A stretch of DNA of 64,000 nucleotides from Oryzicola mucosus (GTDB lineage: Bacteria; Pseudomonadota; Alphaproteobacteria; Rhizobiales; Rhizobiaceae): assembly GCF_014534685.1 (NCBI RefSeq), contig NZ_JACVVX010000002.1:186001-250000 (forward strand). Reading direction: 5' to 3'. Below the pieces are notes generated by a model. It ran no database searches. It saw only the letters and a list, made by a program, of their open reading frames with translations, and was not told the origin of the DNA. This document shows, one piece after another, positions 53,112-62,439 of this stretch. How positions within the stretch are numbered: the stretch's first letter is position 1; every line of letters starts with the position of its first letter. A program made the position numbers and the translations under genes.

Positions 53112-54002
53112 ATGTCAGAACGAAAGCTGGATTTGGGGTGGCTGCGCATTTTTGAGGCCGTCGGCAGGCTAGGCAGCCTCACGGGCGCGGGGGCGGAGCT
53201 CGGCCTGTCGCAGCCGGCCGTCAGCTATCAGATCAGGCGTATCGAGGAACAGGTCGGCGCACCCCTGATCAGCCGAATGCATCGCGGCTGCAAGCTGACG
53301 ACGGCAGGGGAGACGCTGTTTCGTGCGGTGCATGGGGGGCTCGAACGCATCGACGACGCAGCCAGACAGGTGCGGGCGAGCCTCAGTTCGCCGGTGATGC
53401 GCATTTTCACGGATTACGGTTTTGCCAGCTTCTGGCTGATGCCACGTGTGGCCGAATTCCGGCGCCTGCACCCCGGCATCGATGTCCATGTCGTGGCTTC
53501 GCAAGGGCTGGAGGGTGCTTTCGATGGAACGTCCGACGCGGCGATCCTGTTCGGCAGGAGAGCGGACTTTCCCGGCGAGGCGCGGCTTCTCATGCCGGAG
53601 CGGGTCGTTCCGGTGTGCAGCGCCGGATATCGCGCACGCTACGGTCCGTTCGACGATCCGCGCAGCCTTTCGCGGCAGCCGCTGCTGCATCTCGACACGG
53701 TGGGCAAGCCGCGCTGGCTGACCTGGACCACCTGGCTTGCCGTACAGGGCGTGGAGCGGGAGCCGGCACAGGGCGACCTTGGCCTGAACACATACGGCTT
53801 CGTCATCCAGGCTGCTCTTTCCGAGCAGGGAATTGCTCTGGGATGGATCGGACTGGTCGATGCGCACCTGGCCGGGGGGAGCCTTGTAGCCGTCGGTCCG
53901 GAAGTGCGGCGCGACGATTGCGGCTACTGGCTGGTCACGACGGGCGAGGGGAACGAGCGGCGGAAAGCGCTGTCCGACTGGCTGCTCAGCCAGCCGCAAT
54001 AG
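53112..54002 (+). CDS. LysR-type regulator, choline-sulfate locus
   Basis: A 296-residue LysR protein. The N-terminal helix-turn-helix (WLRIFEAVGRLGSLTGAGAEL then LSQPAVSYQIRRIEEQVG) is followed by the effector-binding domain (about 90-290). Divergent from the choX-like/betC genes across about 120 bases, the typical arrangement for autogenous LysR control; it probably senses choline-O-sulfate or a product. Confidence 0.92.
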   Translation: MSERKLDLGWLRIFEAVGRLGSLTGAGAELGLSQPAVSYQIRRIEEQVGAPLISRMHRGCKLTTAGETLFRAVHGGLERIDDAARQVRASLSSPVMRIFTDYGFASFWLMPRVAEFRRLHPGIDVHVVASQGLEGAFDGTSDAAILFGRRADFPGEARLLMPERVVPVCSAGYRARYGPFDDPRSLSRQPLLHLDTVGKPRWLTWTTWLAVQGVEREPAQGDLGLNTYGFVIQAALSEQGIALGWIGLVDAHLAGGSLVAVGPEVRRDDCGYWLVTTGEGNERRKALSDWLLSQPQ

Positions 54003-54005
54003 CTC

Positions 54006-56087
54006 TTACCGACCCTCGCGATACCACATCGAGCCAATGGCGAGCAGCAGCAGGCCGAGGCCGAGGAAGCCGCCGAACATCGGCACGCGGCCGACGGATT
54101 TGAGCACGCTGTCGTCCGTCGTTCTGAGGCCGATCCAGTCGCGGCCCGAGGCGTCCGCCGTGCCTCGCACGGGCACAACGCTGGGCAGGCTGACGCTGGA
54201 CGCATTGCCGAGCAGGCCTGTGCCCTGCACCCTGCGGACACTGCCGCCGGAGGCATCGGCCACGGGCGACACGACATCGGCGGTGGACACCACATCGGTG
54301 AACTCGGGCGCATTGATCGGGCCGACATGGGCCAGCGTGGCGAGATCGCCGTTCGCCACCTGATAGAGGCCGATTTCGGGAACTTCCGCACTGCCGGAGA
54401 AGATGCCGGGCTCGGACTGGCTGAGCTGGATGTCCATGGCTTGGCCGGACGGCGTGATGACCCTGGCGGGACCGGCCTGGTCGCTCATGGTCTGGCGGCG
54501 CACTTCGAGAACCATGCCGCGACCGTCGGCGGTCAGGCGTTCTTCCTCGAGTTCCGGCTCCTTCATCAGCCAATGCGCCATGCGCCGGTAGAGCTGGACA
54601 TGCGGGCCGCCGCCCTCGAAGCCGCGCGCCCAGAGCCAACCCTGGTCGGATAGAAGCATGCCGACGCGGCCTTCGCCCTTGCGGTCGAGCAAGAGCAGCG
54701 GCTGGTCGTCCGCGCCCTTCATGACGACTTCGCCCTCAGGGTTCTGAATGCCGATCTGGCGGAACCAGCGGCTCCAGTGCGGCGGCTCCTGGCCCGATCC
54801 GTCGAGCCCGCGCGTGACCGGGTGGCGCTGGCCAAGATCGGTCAGGCGCGGATAGAAGGCCTTCTCCATGACATCACCGGTTGGCAGGCCGGGCAGCGCG
54901 GCCATCAGCGGCGTGCGCGCGATGGAGGACTGGCTAGCATATTCGGGACCTGCGGCAACCAGCAGCGCGCCGCCCTGTTCGACATATTCGGCGATGTAGT
55001 CGTAGTAGAGGATCGGCAACACGTCGCGATGTTGGTAGCGGTCGAAGATGATCAGGTCGAAATCGTTGATCTTCTCGACGAACAATTCGCGCGTCGGGAA
55101 GGCGATGAGCGACAGCTCGTTGATCGGCGTGCCGTCCTGCTTTTCGGGCGGACGCAGAATGGTGAAGTGCACGAGATCGACCGAAGCGTCCGATTTGAGA
55201 AGGTTGCGCCAGGTGCGTTCGCCGGCGTGCGGCTCGCCGGAGACGAGAAGCACGCGGAGGTTTTCGCGGATGCCGTCGACCATGGCGATGGCGCGGTTGT
55301 TGGTGTCGGTCAGCTCGCCCTCAACGGGATCGATGGCCAGCTCGACGATGTTGCGGCCGGCGGTCGGGATGGTGATCTGCAGCGGCATTTCCTGGCCGAT
55401 GACGGCTTGTTCCGCTGCGACCTGATTGCCGTTGATGGAGATGCGCACATTGACCGGGCCGGACTGTCCGTCGGTGGCGATGACCCGGTAGGACATGTCG
55501 AGCGGCTTGCCGACGATGCCGAAGCGGGGCGCGCGCTCGAAACGGATGCGGCGGTCCATCTCGCCTTCGTGGCCGGTGATGAGAGCATGCAGCGGCGCGC
55601 CGAATTCGGTGCGTTCGGGCACGTCGTGAACCTGCCCGTCGGTGATCATGATAGCGCCGCCGATACGCGACGGCGGCACGTCGCGGAAGGCGCTGTCGAG
55701 CGCGCCAAAGAGGCGGGTTTCGGTGCGGTCGTCGGCAGCTTCGCCGCGCCCGGCCTCGACCTCGCGGACGTCGAATTGCGGAAAGCGCTGCAGGCGTTCC
55801 TTGATGCCTTGCACAGCGGCGTCGGTCTGGGCAGTGCGTTCGCCGATATCCTGGCTCTGGCTGCGGTCGACCACGAGCGCGACGACGCTTTTCAGCGGCT
55901 CGCGCTGCTCATCGAGCAGCACCGGATTGATCAAGGCAAGGGCGAGTGCTGCCAGGGCGGCCAACCGGAACCATGCGCCGCGCTGGCGAAACCAGACGCC
56001 GGCCAGCGCCAGCAGCGCGAGCGGGATCATCATGGCGACGAGAATCGGCCATGAGAACAGCGGCTCAGAAGCGATGGACCAGTTCAT
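54006..56087 (-). CDS. Membrane protein with von Willebrand-like/GATase-like domain
   Basis: A 693-residue protein. Two N-terminal helices (FSWPILVAMMIPLALLALAGVW, FRLAALAALALALINPVLL) are followed by a vWA-like segment (SVVALVVDRSQSQDIG), then a long exported region with a class I glutamine-amidotransferase-like fold (DFDLIIFDRYQHRDVLPILYYDYIAEYVEQGGALLVAAG), and one helix close to the C-terminus. Last gene of the MoxR-DUF58-DUF4159 operon; a family A repeat lies just upstream. Such operons are linked to envelope stress or aerotolerance. Confidence 0.82.
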   Translation of the reverse strand: MNWSIASEPLFSWPILVAMMIPLALLALAGVWFRQRGAWFRLAALAALALALINPVLLDEQREPLKSVVALVVDRSQSQDIGERTAQTDAAVQGIKERLQRFPQFDVREVEAGRGEAADDRTETRLFGALDSAFRDVPPSRIGGAIMITDGQVHDVPERTEFGAPLHALITGHEGEMDRRIRFERAPRFGIVGKPLDMSYRVIATDGQSGPVNVRISINGNQVAAEQAVIGQEMPLQITIPTAGRNIVELAIDPVEGELTDTNNRAIAMVDGIRENLRVLLVSGEPHAGERTWRNLLKSDASVDLVHFTILRPPEKQDGTPINELSLIAFPTRELFVEKINDFDLIIFDRYQHRDVLPILYYDYIAEYVEQGGALLVAAGPEYASQSSIARTPLMAALPGLPTGDVMEKAFYPRLTDLGQRHPVTRGLDGSGQEPPHWSRWFRQIGIQNPEGEVVMKGADDQPLLLLDRKGEGRVGMLLSDQGWLWARGFEGGGPHVQLYRRMAHWLMKEPELEEERLTADGRGMVLEVRRQTMSDQAGPARVITPSGQAMDIQLSQSEPGIFSGSAEVPEIGLYQVANGDLATLAHVGPINAPEFTDVVSTADVVSPVADASGGSVRRVQGTGLLGNASSVSLPSVVPVRGTADASGRDWIGLRTTDDSVLKSVGRVPMFGGFLGLGLLLLAIGSMWYREGR

Positions 56088-56114
56088 TGAGTGCCTCTCG
56101 GGAAGGTTTCAACC

Positions 56115-56258
56115 ACCCCCTCACCGGCCCTTCGGGCCACCTCTCCCCCTGCCAGGGGGAGAGGAAACGCAGCGTCTGCGCCGGCGTTTTTCCAGCCTGG
56201 GTTCCTCTCCCCCGGGCAGGGGGAAAGGTGGTTTGCGAAGCAAACCGGTGAGGGGGTG
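56115..56258. repeat. Family A mosaic palindromic repeat, copy 4
   Basis: The left tip is GGCCCTTCGGGCC and the right tip GGTTTGCGAAGCAAACC, the reverse of the left tip in copies 1 and 3. Flanks are CACCCCCTCACCGG and CCGGTGAGGGGGTG, giving a palindromic whole. It lies between two genes of one operon. Confidence 0.85.
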
Positions 56259-56277
56259 ATTTCTACTGGGAGAGCAA

Positions 56278-59106
56278 TCACTGTCCCAGCCTTTCCAGCA
56301 GCGTGGGCACATGGACCTGGTCGGACTTGTAGTTGCCGGTCAGCATGTACATCATGATGTTGACGCCCGAGCGCAGGGCGTAAATCCGCTGCATCGGGTC
56401 GGCGGGAACAGTTGGCAGCATGGCGTTGCCGGAGGCATCTATGGCCCAGGCCCCGGCGAAATCGTTGGCGGTGATCATGATCGGGCTGACGCCGTCGCCG
56501 GTGCGCACCGGGCGGTCGCCGTTGTCGGAGGTATCGAGCGACGTCGCCACCCAGAGCGGGCTGCCATTGAAGCGGCCGGGGAATTCGGGAAGGATGAAGA
56601 AGGATTTGGTCAGCACATGGTCGGCTGGCACGGGCTCGAGCGGCGGGACGTTGAGATTGCCGAGAATGTCGCGCAGCCGCTCCGTCGCGGGGCTGGCGGA
56701 ATTGGCGTCGAAGCCGGTGGAGAACTGGTCGCGGGTGTCGAACAACACCGTGCCGCCCTGCTTCATGTAGGCGTCGACGCGCGAGATCGCGTCCTGGCTG
56801 GGCATCTCAGCATTCGCATCGATGGGCCAGTAGATCAGCGGATAGAACGAAAGCTCGTCGCTGGCGATGTCCACGCCGGCGGGCTCGCCGGGCTCGAGTG
56901 CCGTCTTGTCGACGAGGAAACGGTTGAGCCCTTCGATGCCGGCCCGACTGATGGAATCGACCGAGGAATCGCCGGTGACGACATAGGCGATGCGGGTCTT
57001 GGCGATGGCCTCTACCGCCTCGACATCGCCGGGCTTGGAATCGTCGGCCAGCGATACGCCTGAGGAGGCGAGCACGGCACCGAAAGCGACGATCGCGAGC
57101 AAGGTTGTCGTTGCCGCTGCGCGGCTGCGCATGCGCGAACGGCGCGAGAACAGCCCGCCCATCCAGAATACGATCAGCGTATCGAGCGCCAGGAGGAGCA
57201 GGGCGATGATCATCAGCAGGCCCTTGAGGTCGCGGGATTCGTCGAAGGCATAGCGCATATCGGTCATCGTGCCGGTGAATTGCGGCCTCACGATGGGGGC
57301 AAAGCTCGCATCGGCGGCAAGAAGATTATGCGCGAAAACGCCTTCCTCGGAGCCGTAAAGGCCGGGAGGGTTCTCGATGGTGATCGGCATCGCGCCGGCG
57401 CGGACCTGCAAGGGGCGGGCGTCCGGGCCGGGCGGCACCAGCGTCCCGTCTGCGCCGATCATGCGATAGGGTGCGAGCGAGGCGGAGCGGCTGTCGGCAT
57501 TGGCAGCCGCTGTTCCCTGGTTGCGCGAGAGCTGGACGATGCGGCGCAGCATCTCCACGAAGCTGCCGGAGATCGGCAGGCTCGACCATGTCGCTTCCGG
57601 CGTGACATGGAACAGCACGACATTGCCTTCGCCGCGACGCGCGCCGGTCACCAGAGGCGTGCCGTCGGCGAGATTGGCCCAGGTGCGTTCGGCAAGGTCG
57701 GGGGTCGGTTCGGCAAGCACCTGACGGGTGACGGTGACCTCATTGGGCGGCGGCAGGTCGGCGAAGGGGCCGTTCTGCGGGAACTCGGTCACCGGCTGGG
57801 GTGTCGTCCAGGACAGCGAACCGCCCAAAGAGCGTTCGCCCAGCCGCAGGCGAACGGGAAGCAGTTCCTCGTCATTGCCGGCGGCGGCCAGGCGCGAACC
57901 GGCGAAACGGACCAGCGTGCCGCCCTCGTTGACCCATTGCACCAGCCTTTCGCGGGCAGCGTCCGGAATGGTGCCGACATCGGCCATGACGATCATCGCC
58001 GGATTCTGGTCGAGCAACTGCGGCACGGCCTCAGCCAGGTCCTGCGCCTGCGGTTCGAGCAAATCGGCGTACGGTTCCATGGCGCGGCGGATGTAATAGA
58101 GCGGCGACAGCAGCGGCTGCGACTGGTCGGCTTCGCTGAGCGAGAGCAGACCGACGCGACGGCGTTTGGAGTTTTCGTCGAGCACGCGGATGGCGCCGGC
58201 CTGTGCTTCGCCGTCGAGCGCGATGGAGGAGAAGTCGTTGCGCAGTTCGAAGGGCACGGTCATCGTGCCGGTTGCGGTGGCTGAGCCCGCGCCGAAGGTC
58301 AAAGTGGCATCGGCGATGCGGCGGCCCCTGTCGTCGAAAGCACCCGCGGTGACGCTGCGCGGCGCGGGATCGCCCGCGGCGCGGATGGCGGTCAGCACGA
58401 AGCCGTCGACTTCGTTGGTTGTGGCGGTGAGGCCGAGCGGTGCGAAGCGGTCTGGCGTCGCCCAGACCACAGTGCCGGGGTTGGCGGCGAGCAAGCCCTG
58501 GAAGGCCGCTTCGTCATCGCCGGAAGCAAGTCCGTTGACCAGAAGGGCAAGGCTGGCGCCGGGGAATTCGGCCAGCGCGCCTGCTACCCGTTCATAGACG
58601 GCGGCGCGGTCGGTCGGGATCGGGCGCGGGGCTGCTGCGCGCAGCCGGTCGCGGGCCGCTTCTGCATCGAAAGGCCCGATCTCGGCGTTCGGCGGCTCGG
58701 AGGTGAGCGCAAGCAGCACAGGTATGCCGGTGGAGGAGGCGTCGGCGATCAGCCTTTCGGCGGTTGCGACGCGCCGGTCCCAATCGGGCGCGCTCGACCA
58801 GTCGTTGTCGATGACCACGGCGAGCGCCGATCCGCCGGTTGAGACGCGCTCACGCGGATTGAAGACCGGATCGGCCAGCGCCATGACGACGAGGCCGGCA
58901 AGGATCAGGCGCAGCAGCGTCAGCCACCAAGGGCTCTGGTAAGGCGTTTCCTCCTTGCGCAGCACCTTGGCGAGAATGCGCAAGGGCGGGAACACCTCGG
59001 TCTGCGGGCGAGGCGGGGTCAGCCGGAGCAGCCACCAGATGACAGGTAGGGCGAGCAACCCCCACAGGACCGCCGGTGCGCCGAAGGACAGCGGGAGCCA
59101 ACTCAC
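56278..59106 (-). CDS. DUF4159 domain membrane protein (BatA-like N-terminus)
   Basis: A 942-residue protein starting at a GTG with AGGGAGG upstream; its start overlaps the DUF58 stop. The N-terminal two-helix BatA-type anchor (GAPAVLWGLLALPVIWWLL, WWLTLLRLILAGLVVMALADP) is followed by a vWA-like region, a middle helix pair around residue 660, and the DUF4159 domain at the C-terminus ending NIMMYMLTGNYKSDQVHVPTLLERLGQ. It acts in the inner membrane with MoxR; function unproven. Confidence 0.88.
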   Translation of the reverse strand: MSWLPLSFGAPAVLWGLLALPVIWWLLRLTPPRPQTEVFPPLRILAKVLRKEETPYQSPWWLTLLRLILAGLVVMALADPVFNPRERVSTGGSALAVVIDNDWSSAPDWDRRVATAERLIADASSTGIPVLLALTSEPPNAEIGPFDAEAARDRLRAAAPRPIPTDRAAVYERVAGALAEFPGASLALLVNGLASGDDEAAFQGLLAANPGTVVWATPDRFAPLGLTATTNEVDGFVLTAIRAAGDPAPRSVTAGAFDDRGRRIADATLTFGAGSATATGTMTVPFELRNDFSSIALDGEAQAGAIRVLDENSKRRRVGLLSLSEADQSQPLLSPLYYIRRAMEPYADLLEPQAQDLAEAVPQLLDQNPAMIVMADVGTIPDAARERLVQWVNEGGTLVRFAGSRLAAAGNDEELLPVRLRLGERSLGGSLSWTTPQPVTEFPQNGPFADLPPPNEVTVTRQVLAEPTPDLAERTWANLADGTPLVTGARRGEGNVVLFHVTPEATWSSLPISGSFVEMLRRIVQLSRNQGTAAANADSRSASLAPYRMIGADGTLVPPGPDARPLQVRAGAMPITIENPPGLYGSEEGVFAHNLLAADASFAPIVRPQFTGTMTDMRYAFDESRDLKGLLMIIALLLLALDTLIVFWMGGLFSRRSRMRSRAAATTTLLAIVAFGAVLASSGVSLADDSKPGDVEAVEAIAKTRIAYVVTGDSSVDSISRAGIEGLNRFLVDKTALEPGEPAGVDIASDELSFYPLIYWPIDANAEMPSQDAISRVDAYMKQGGTVLFDTRDQFSTGFDANSASPATERLRDILGNLNVPPLEPVPADHVLTKSFFILPEFPGRFNGSPLWVATSLDTSDNGDRPVRTGDGVSPIMITANDFAGAWAIDASGNAMLPTVPADPMQRIYALRSGVNIMMYMLTGNYKSDQVHVPTLLERLGQ

Positions 59107-60017
59107 GCGGCACCTCCCTTGGCGGCGTCGCCCAGGCTCATCGCCATATGCACTTTGACCAGCGCCTCCGAGGCGAGACGATCGGTGTGATTGACGGTGT
59201 AGCTCCAGCCCTGGCGCTTGCACCAGGCGGCGAGTTCCTCGCGCCGGGCGACATAGACGTTGCGATAGGCTGAAACCAGCGTCTCGGCTCGGCCCGCGGT
59301 CAGCTTCTCGCCGGTCTCAGGATCGGTGAACTCTGTGCGGCCGGAATAGGGGAAGGTCTCCTCCGCCGGGTCGGCGACCTCGACGAGATGGGCGCGGACG
59401 CCATGCCGCGCCAGCGGGTCGAGCCAGGCCATGGTTTCCTCGACCGGATCGAGGAAGTCGCCGACGAGGATGATGTCGGAAAAGCGCCGGATCGCGGTCA
59501 GGTCGGGCCGCATCGGCAGCGTTGGGGCATGGGCGAGATGGGCTGCCATGCGTTCTGCGCCATTGCGGGCGCTGAACGGTTCGGTCAGGCCCGGCCAGGC
59601 GATGCGTTCGCCGCTGCGTGACAGAAGCTCGGCCAAGGCAAGCGATAGAACCAGGGCACGGGATTGCTTGGACACGGTCGCGGTGGTTGATTGGTAGAGC
59701 ATCGAAGGCGACGGGTCGGCCCAGATCCAGACGGTATGAGCGGCCTCCCATTCGCGGTCGCGCACATAGGTTTGCTCGTCGCGGGCCGAACGGCGCCAGT
59801 CGATGCGGGCGATGGCCTCGCCCTCGACATAGGGACGGAACTGCCAGAAATTCTCGCCGATGCCGCGCTTCTTGCGGCCGTGCCAACCGGCGATCACGGT
59901 GTTGACGATGCGGCGCGCCTCCACCAGCAGGTCGGGGACGAGCGATGCGCGTTGCCTGCCGCGAGCGAGAGCGTCGGTTGTCGTGACCGCTGCAACTGAC
60001 TCGCCGATACGCGCCAT
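59103..60017 (-). CDS. DUF58 domain protein
   Basis: A 304-residue protein with the DUF58 core: GENFWQFRPYVEGEAIARIDWRRSARDEQ followed by the vWA-like strands WIWADPSPSM and LADILVGDF-like segment (DIILVGDFLDPVE). It overlaps moxR and the DUF4159 gene by 1-4 bases, so the three are translationally coupled. DUF58 proteins are usual MoxR partners. Confidence 0.9.
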   Translation of the reverse strand: MARIGESVAAVTTTDALARGRQRASLVPDLLVEARRIVNTVIAGWHGRKKRGIGENFWQFRPYVEGEAIARIDWRRSARDEQTYVRDREWEAAHTVWIWADPSPSMLYQSTTATVSKQSRALVLSLALAELLSRSGERIAWPGLTEPFSARNGAERMAAHLAHAPTLPMRPDLTAIRRFSDIILVGDFLDPVEETMAWLDPLARHGVRAHLVEVADPAEETFPYSGRTEFTDPETGEKLTAGRAETLVSAYRNVYVARREELAAWCKRQGWSYTVNHTDRLASEALVKVHMAMSLGDAAKGGAA

Positions 60018-61021
60018 CAGATTCCTTTCGCCAACTTGGCGACGACGTCGCGCACGCTCATGCCTTCGGCGCGGGCAGCAAAGGTCAGGGCCATGCGGTG
60101 CTGCAGCACCGGCTCGGCCAGGGCGCGCACATCGTCGATGGATGGCGCGAGGCGGCCGTCATAGAGCGCGCGGGCACGGGCGCAGAGCGTCAGCGCCTGG
60201 CTGGCCCGCGGGCCGGGACCCCAGGCGACGTGCTTATCGGTGTCGGCATCGCCCTGGCCCGGCCGGGCGGAGCGCACCAGCTTCAGAATGGCCTCGACAA
60301 CGCTTTCGGGCACGGGCATGCGGCGGATGAGATGCTGGATGTCCTTGAGGCGCGAAGGGTCGAGCGCGTTCTGGGCAACAGCGTCCTGCGTGCCGGTGGT
60401 TTCCAGAAGGATGCGGCGTTCGGCCTCCAACTCCGGATAGAGGATGTCGATCTGCATCAGGAAGCGATCGAGCTGGGCTTCCGGCAGGGGATAGGTGCCT
60501 TCCTGCTCCAGCGGGTTCTGAGTGGCCAGGACATGGAACGGGGCGGGCAGGTCATGGCGCGCGCCGGCGACGGTGACATGATATTCCTGCATCGACTGCA
60601 GAAGTGCCGACTGCGTGCGCGGGCTGGCGCGGTTGATCTCGTCGGCCATCAGAAGCTGGGCGAAGATCGGGCCGGGAATGAAGCGGAAGGAGCGGCGGCC
60701 GGTCTCGTCCTGTTCCATGACTTCGGAACCGAGAATATCGGACGGCATCAGGTCGGGCGTGAACTGGATACGGCGGGCATCGAGGCCGAGCACGATGCCG
60801 AGCGTCTCGACCAGCTTCGTCTTGGCAAGGCCGGGGACCCCGACCAGAAGGGCATGCCCGCCCGCCAGAAGGGCTACCAAAGTCCGTTCGACGACGCTTT
60901 CCTGGCCGAAAATGACTTTGCCGACGCCGTCGCGAACCTTGGAAATATCGGCCAGCGCGGCTTCCGCCTGCGCCACCATATCCTTTTCGCTGAGGGCGGG
61001 TTCCTTGACGACAACGCTCAT
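60017..61021 (-). CDS. MoxR family AAA+ ATPase
   Basis: A 334-residue MoxR ATPase. Walker A GVPGLAKTKLVETLG, Walker B LLMADEINRASPRTQSAL, sensor VLATQNPLEQEGTYPLPEAQLDRF and the C-terminal lid ASQALTLCARARALYDGR are intact. First gene of the four-gene operon; it acts as a chaperone-like remodeller for the DUF58/vWA proteins. Confidence 0.95.
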   Translation of the reverse strand: MSVVVKEPALSEKDMVAQAEAALADISKVRDGVGKVIFGQESVVERTLVALLAGGHALLVGVPGLAKTKLVETLGIVLGLDARRIQFTPDLMPSDILGSEVMEQDETGRRSFRFIPGPIFAQLLMADEINRASPRTQSALLQSMQEYHVTVAGARHDLPAPFHVLATQNPLEQEGTYPLPEAQLDRFLMQIDILYPELEAERRILLETTGTQDAVAQNALDPSRLKDIQHLIRRMPVPESVVEAILKLVRSARPGQGDADTDKHVAWGPGPRASQALTLCARARALYDGRLAPSIDDVRALAEPVLQHRMALTFAARAEGMSVRDVVAKLAKGI

Positions 61022-61160
61022 GCAGGTCGGATCCTTCTTTTAGCCAGAACGTTCGCCTGACGTGATACGATAACCTGACTCGCACACGGCGCCGTCCAGC
61101 GATCAACTTAAATCACGCACCAAGGCTGACAAGCGCAACAACAGTGACTATTTCGTGACC

Positions 61161-61805
61161 ATGACAAAAGACACCGACGCCGAAACACCAAGCAGCGCCG
61201 AGGCCGGTCTGGCCGAAAGCCGAGACACGGCGGGTCTCGAAGCCCTGATTTCGCGTGCTGCCCGCGCCGGCAAGGGGCCTGCCCCCGTCGAGCGCTGGAA
61301 TCCCGACTTCTGCGGCGATCTCGACATGGAGATCCGCGCGGACGGCACCTGGTTCTATCTGGGAACGCCCATCGGCCGCATGCCGCTGGTGCAACTGTTT
61401 TCGTCCGTCCTGCGCAAGGACGAAGACGGCAAAACCTATCTGGTCACACCTGTGGAAAAGGTCGGCATCCGCGTGGTCGATGCTCCCTTCATCGCCGTGG
61501 AGATGGATGTGTCGGGCGCCGGTCACGATCAGGTCATCACCTTCCGCACCAATGTCGGCGATGTGGTCGCGGTCGGCCCGGACCGGCCGCTGCGCTTTGT
61601 CGATGAAGACGAGACCGGCGGGCTCAAGCCTTACGTGCTGGTGCGCGGACGGCTGGAGGCCCTGGTGGCGCGGCCGGTGATGTATGAACTGGTTGAGCAT
61701 GGCGAAGAGATCGAGATCGATGGCACGGTGATGTTCGCCGTGCGGTCAAAGGGCGAGGTTTATCCGATCATGCCCGCCGACAAGCTGAAGCGGCTGAGCG
61801 CCTGA
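61161..61805 (+). CDS. DUF1285 protein
   Basis: A 214-residue cytosolic protein with the DUF1285 core: PVERWNPDFCGDLDMEIRADGTWFYLGTPIGR, RKDEDGKTYLVTPVEKVGI and VDAPFIAVEMD. The ATG at 61161 (or a GTG two codons earlier at 61155) is the likely start. Function unknown. One base separates its stop from the next gene's ATG, and it is divergent from moxR. Confidence 0.9.
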   Translation: MTKDTDAETPSSAEAGLAESRDTAGLEALISRAARAGKGPAPVERWNPDFCGDLDMEIRADGTWFYLGTPIGRMPLVQLFSSVLRKDEDGKTYLVTPVEKVGIRVVDAPFIAVEMDVSGAGHDQVITFRTNVGDVVAVGPDRPLRFVDEDETGGLKPYVLVRGRLEALVARPVMYELVEHGEEIEIDGTVMFAVRSKGEVYPIMPADKLKRLSA

Positions 61806-61806
61806 G

Positions 61807-62439
61807 ATGGCCGACCTCGTGCTGCCGTCCTTTTCCGCCGAGGATTTTCGCGCCCGCGCGTCGACGGCGATGTCGCATGCGGACGATGGCGAGTATGGCG
61901 ATCACCGCTTCAATCCGGGACATCCCCGCCTGACGCTGAACGCAAGGCTTCGCGATGCCGCAGTGCTCATTCCGGTGATCGATCATGGCAGGGAAGCAAC
62001 GGTGCTGCTGACCAAGCGCACCGAGTTTTTGCGCAATCATTCCGGCCAGGTGGCTTTCCCCGGCGGACGGATCGACCCCGAGGACGTGTCGCCGGAGGCG
62101 GCGGCGCTGCGTGAGGCGCAGGAAGAAGTCGGGCTCGACAGTCCGCATGTCGATATCATCGGCCGTCTGCCGGATTATGTTTCGGGAAGCGGCTATCGCA
62201 TCGCGCCGGTGCTCAGCATTGTGCGGCCTGGCTTCACCTTGACGCTCAACCCTGCGGAGGTCGATACGGCCTTCGAGGTTCCGCTGTCCTTCCTGATGGA
62301 TCCGGCCAATCATCATCAGGGCCGCGTGATCCGGGAAGAACAAGAGTGGCTCTATTACGACATGCCCTATGGCGGCCAGCGCATCTGGGGCGTCACCGCC
62401 GGCATCATCCGCACCCTTTACGAAAGACTGTACCGTTGA
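61807..62439 (+). CDS. CoA pyrophosphatase-type NUDIX hydrolase
   Basis: A 210-residue NUDIX protein. The CoA-type signature LLTKRTEFLRNHSGQVAFPGG and the Nudix box GGRIDPEDVSPEAAALREAQE followed by EVG identify the NudL/YeaB group, which cleaves CoA to 3',5'-ADP and phosphopantetheine. Its stop overlaps the TTG start of cca. Confidence 0.92.
   Translation: MADLVLPSFSAEDFRARASTAMSHADDGEYGDHRFNPGHPRLTLNARLRDAAVLIPVIDHGREATVLLTKRTEFLRNHSGQVAFPGGRIDPEDVSPEAAALREAQEEVGLDSPHVDIIGRLPDYVSGSGYRIAPVLSIVRPGFTLTLNPAEVDTAFEVPLSFLMDPANHHQGRVIREEQEWLYYDMPYGGQRIWGVTAGIIRTLYERLYR

Noticed and set aside
54777-56054. Long frame antisense to the vWA-like gene
   Set aside because: Shadow frame; composition dominated by Arg/Gly/Ala/Asp runs typical of antisense GC-rich DNA.
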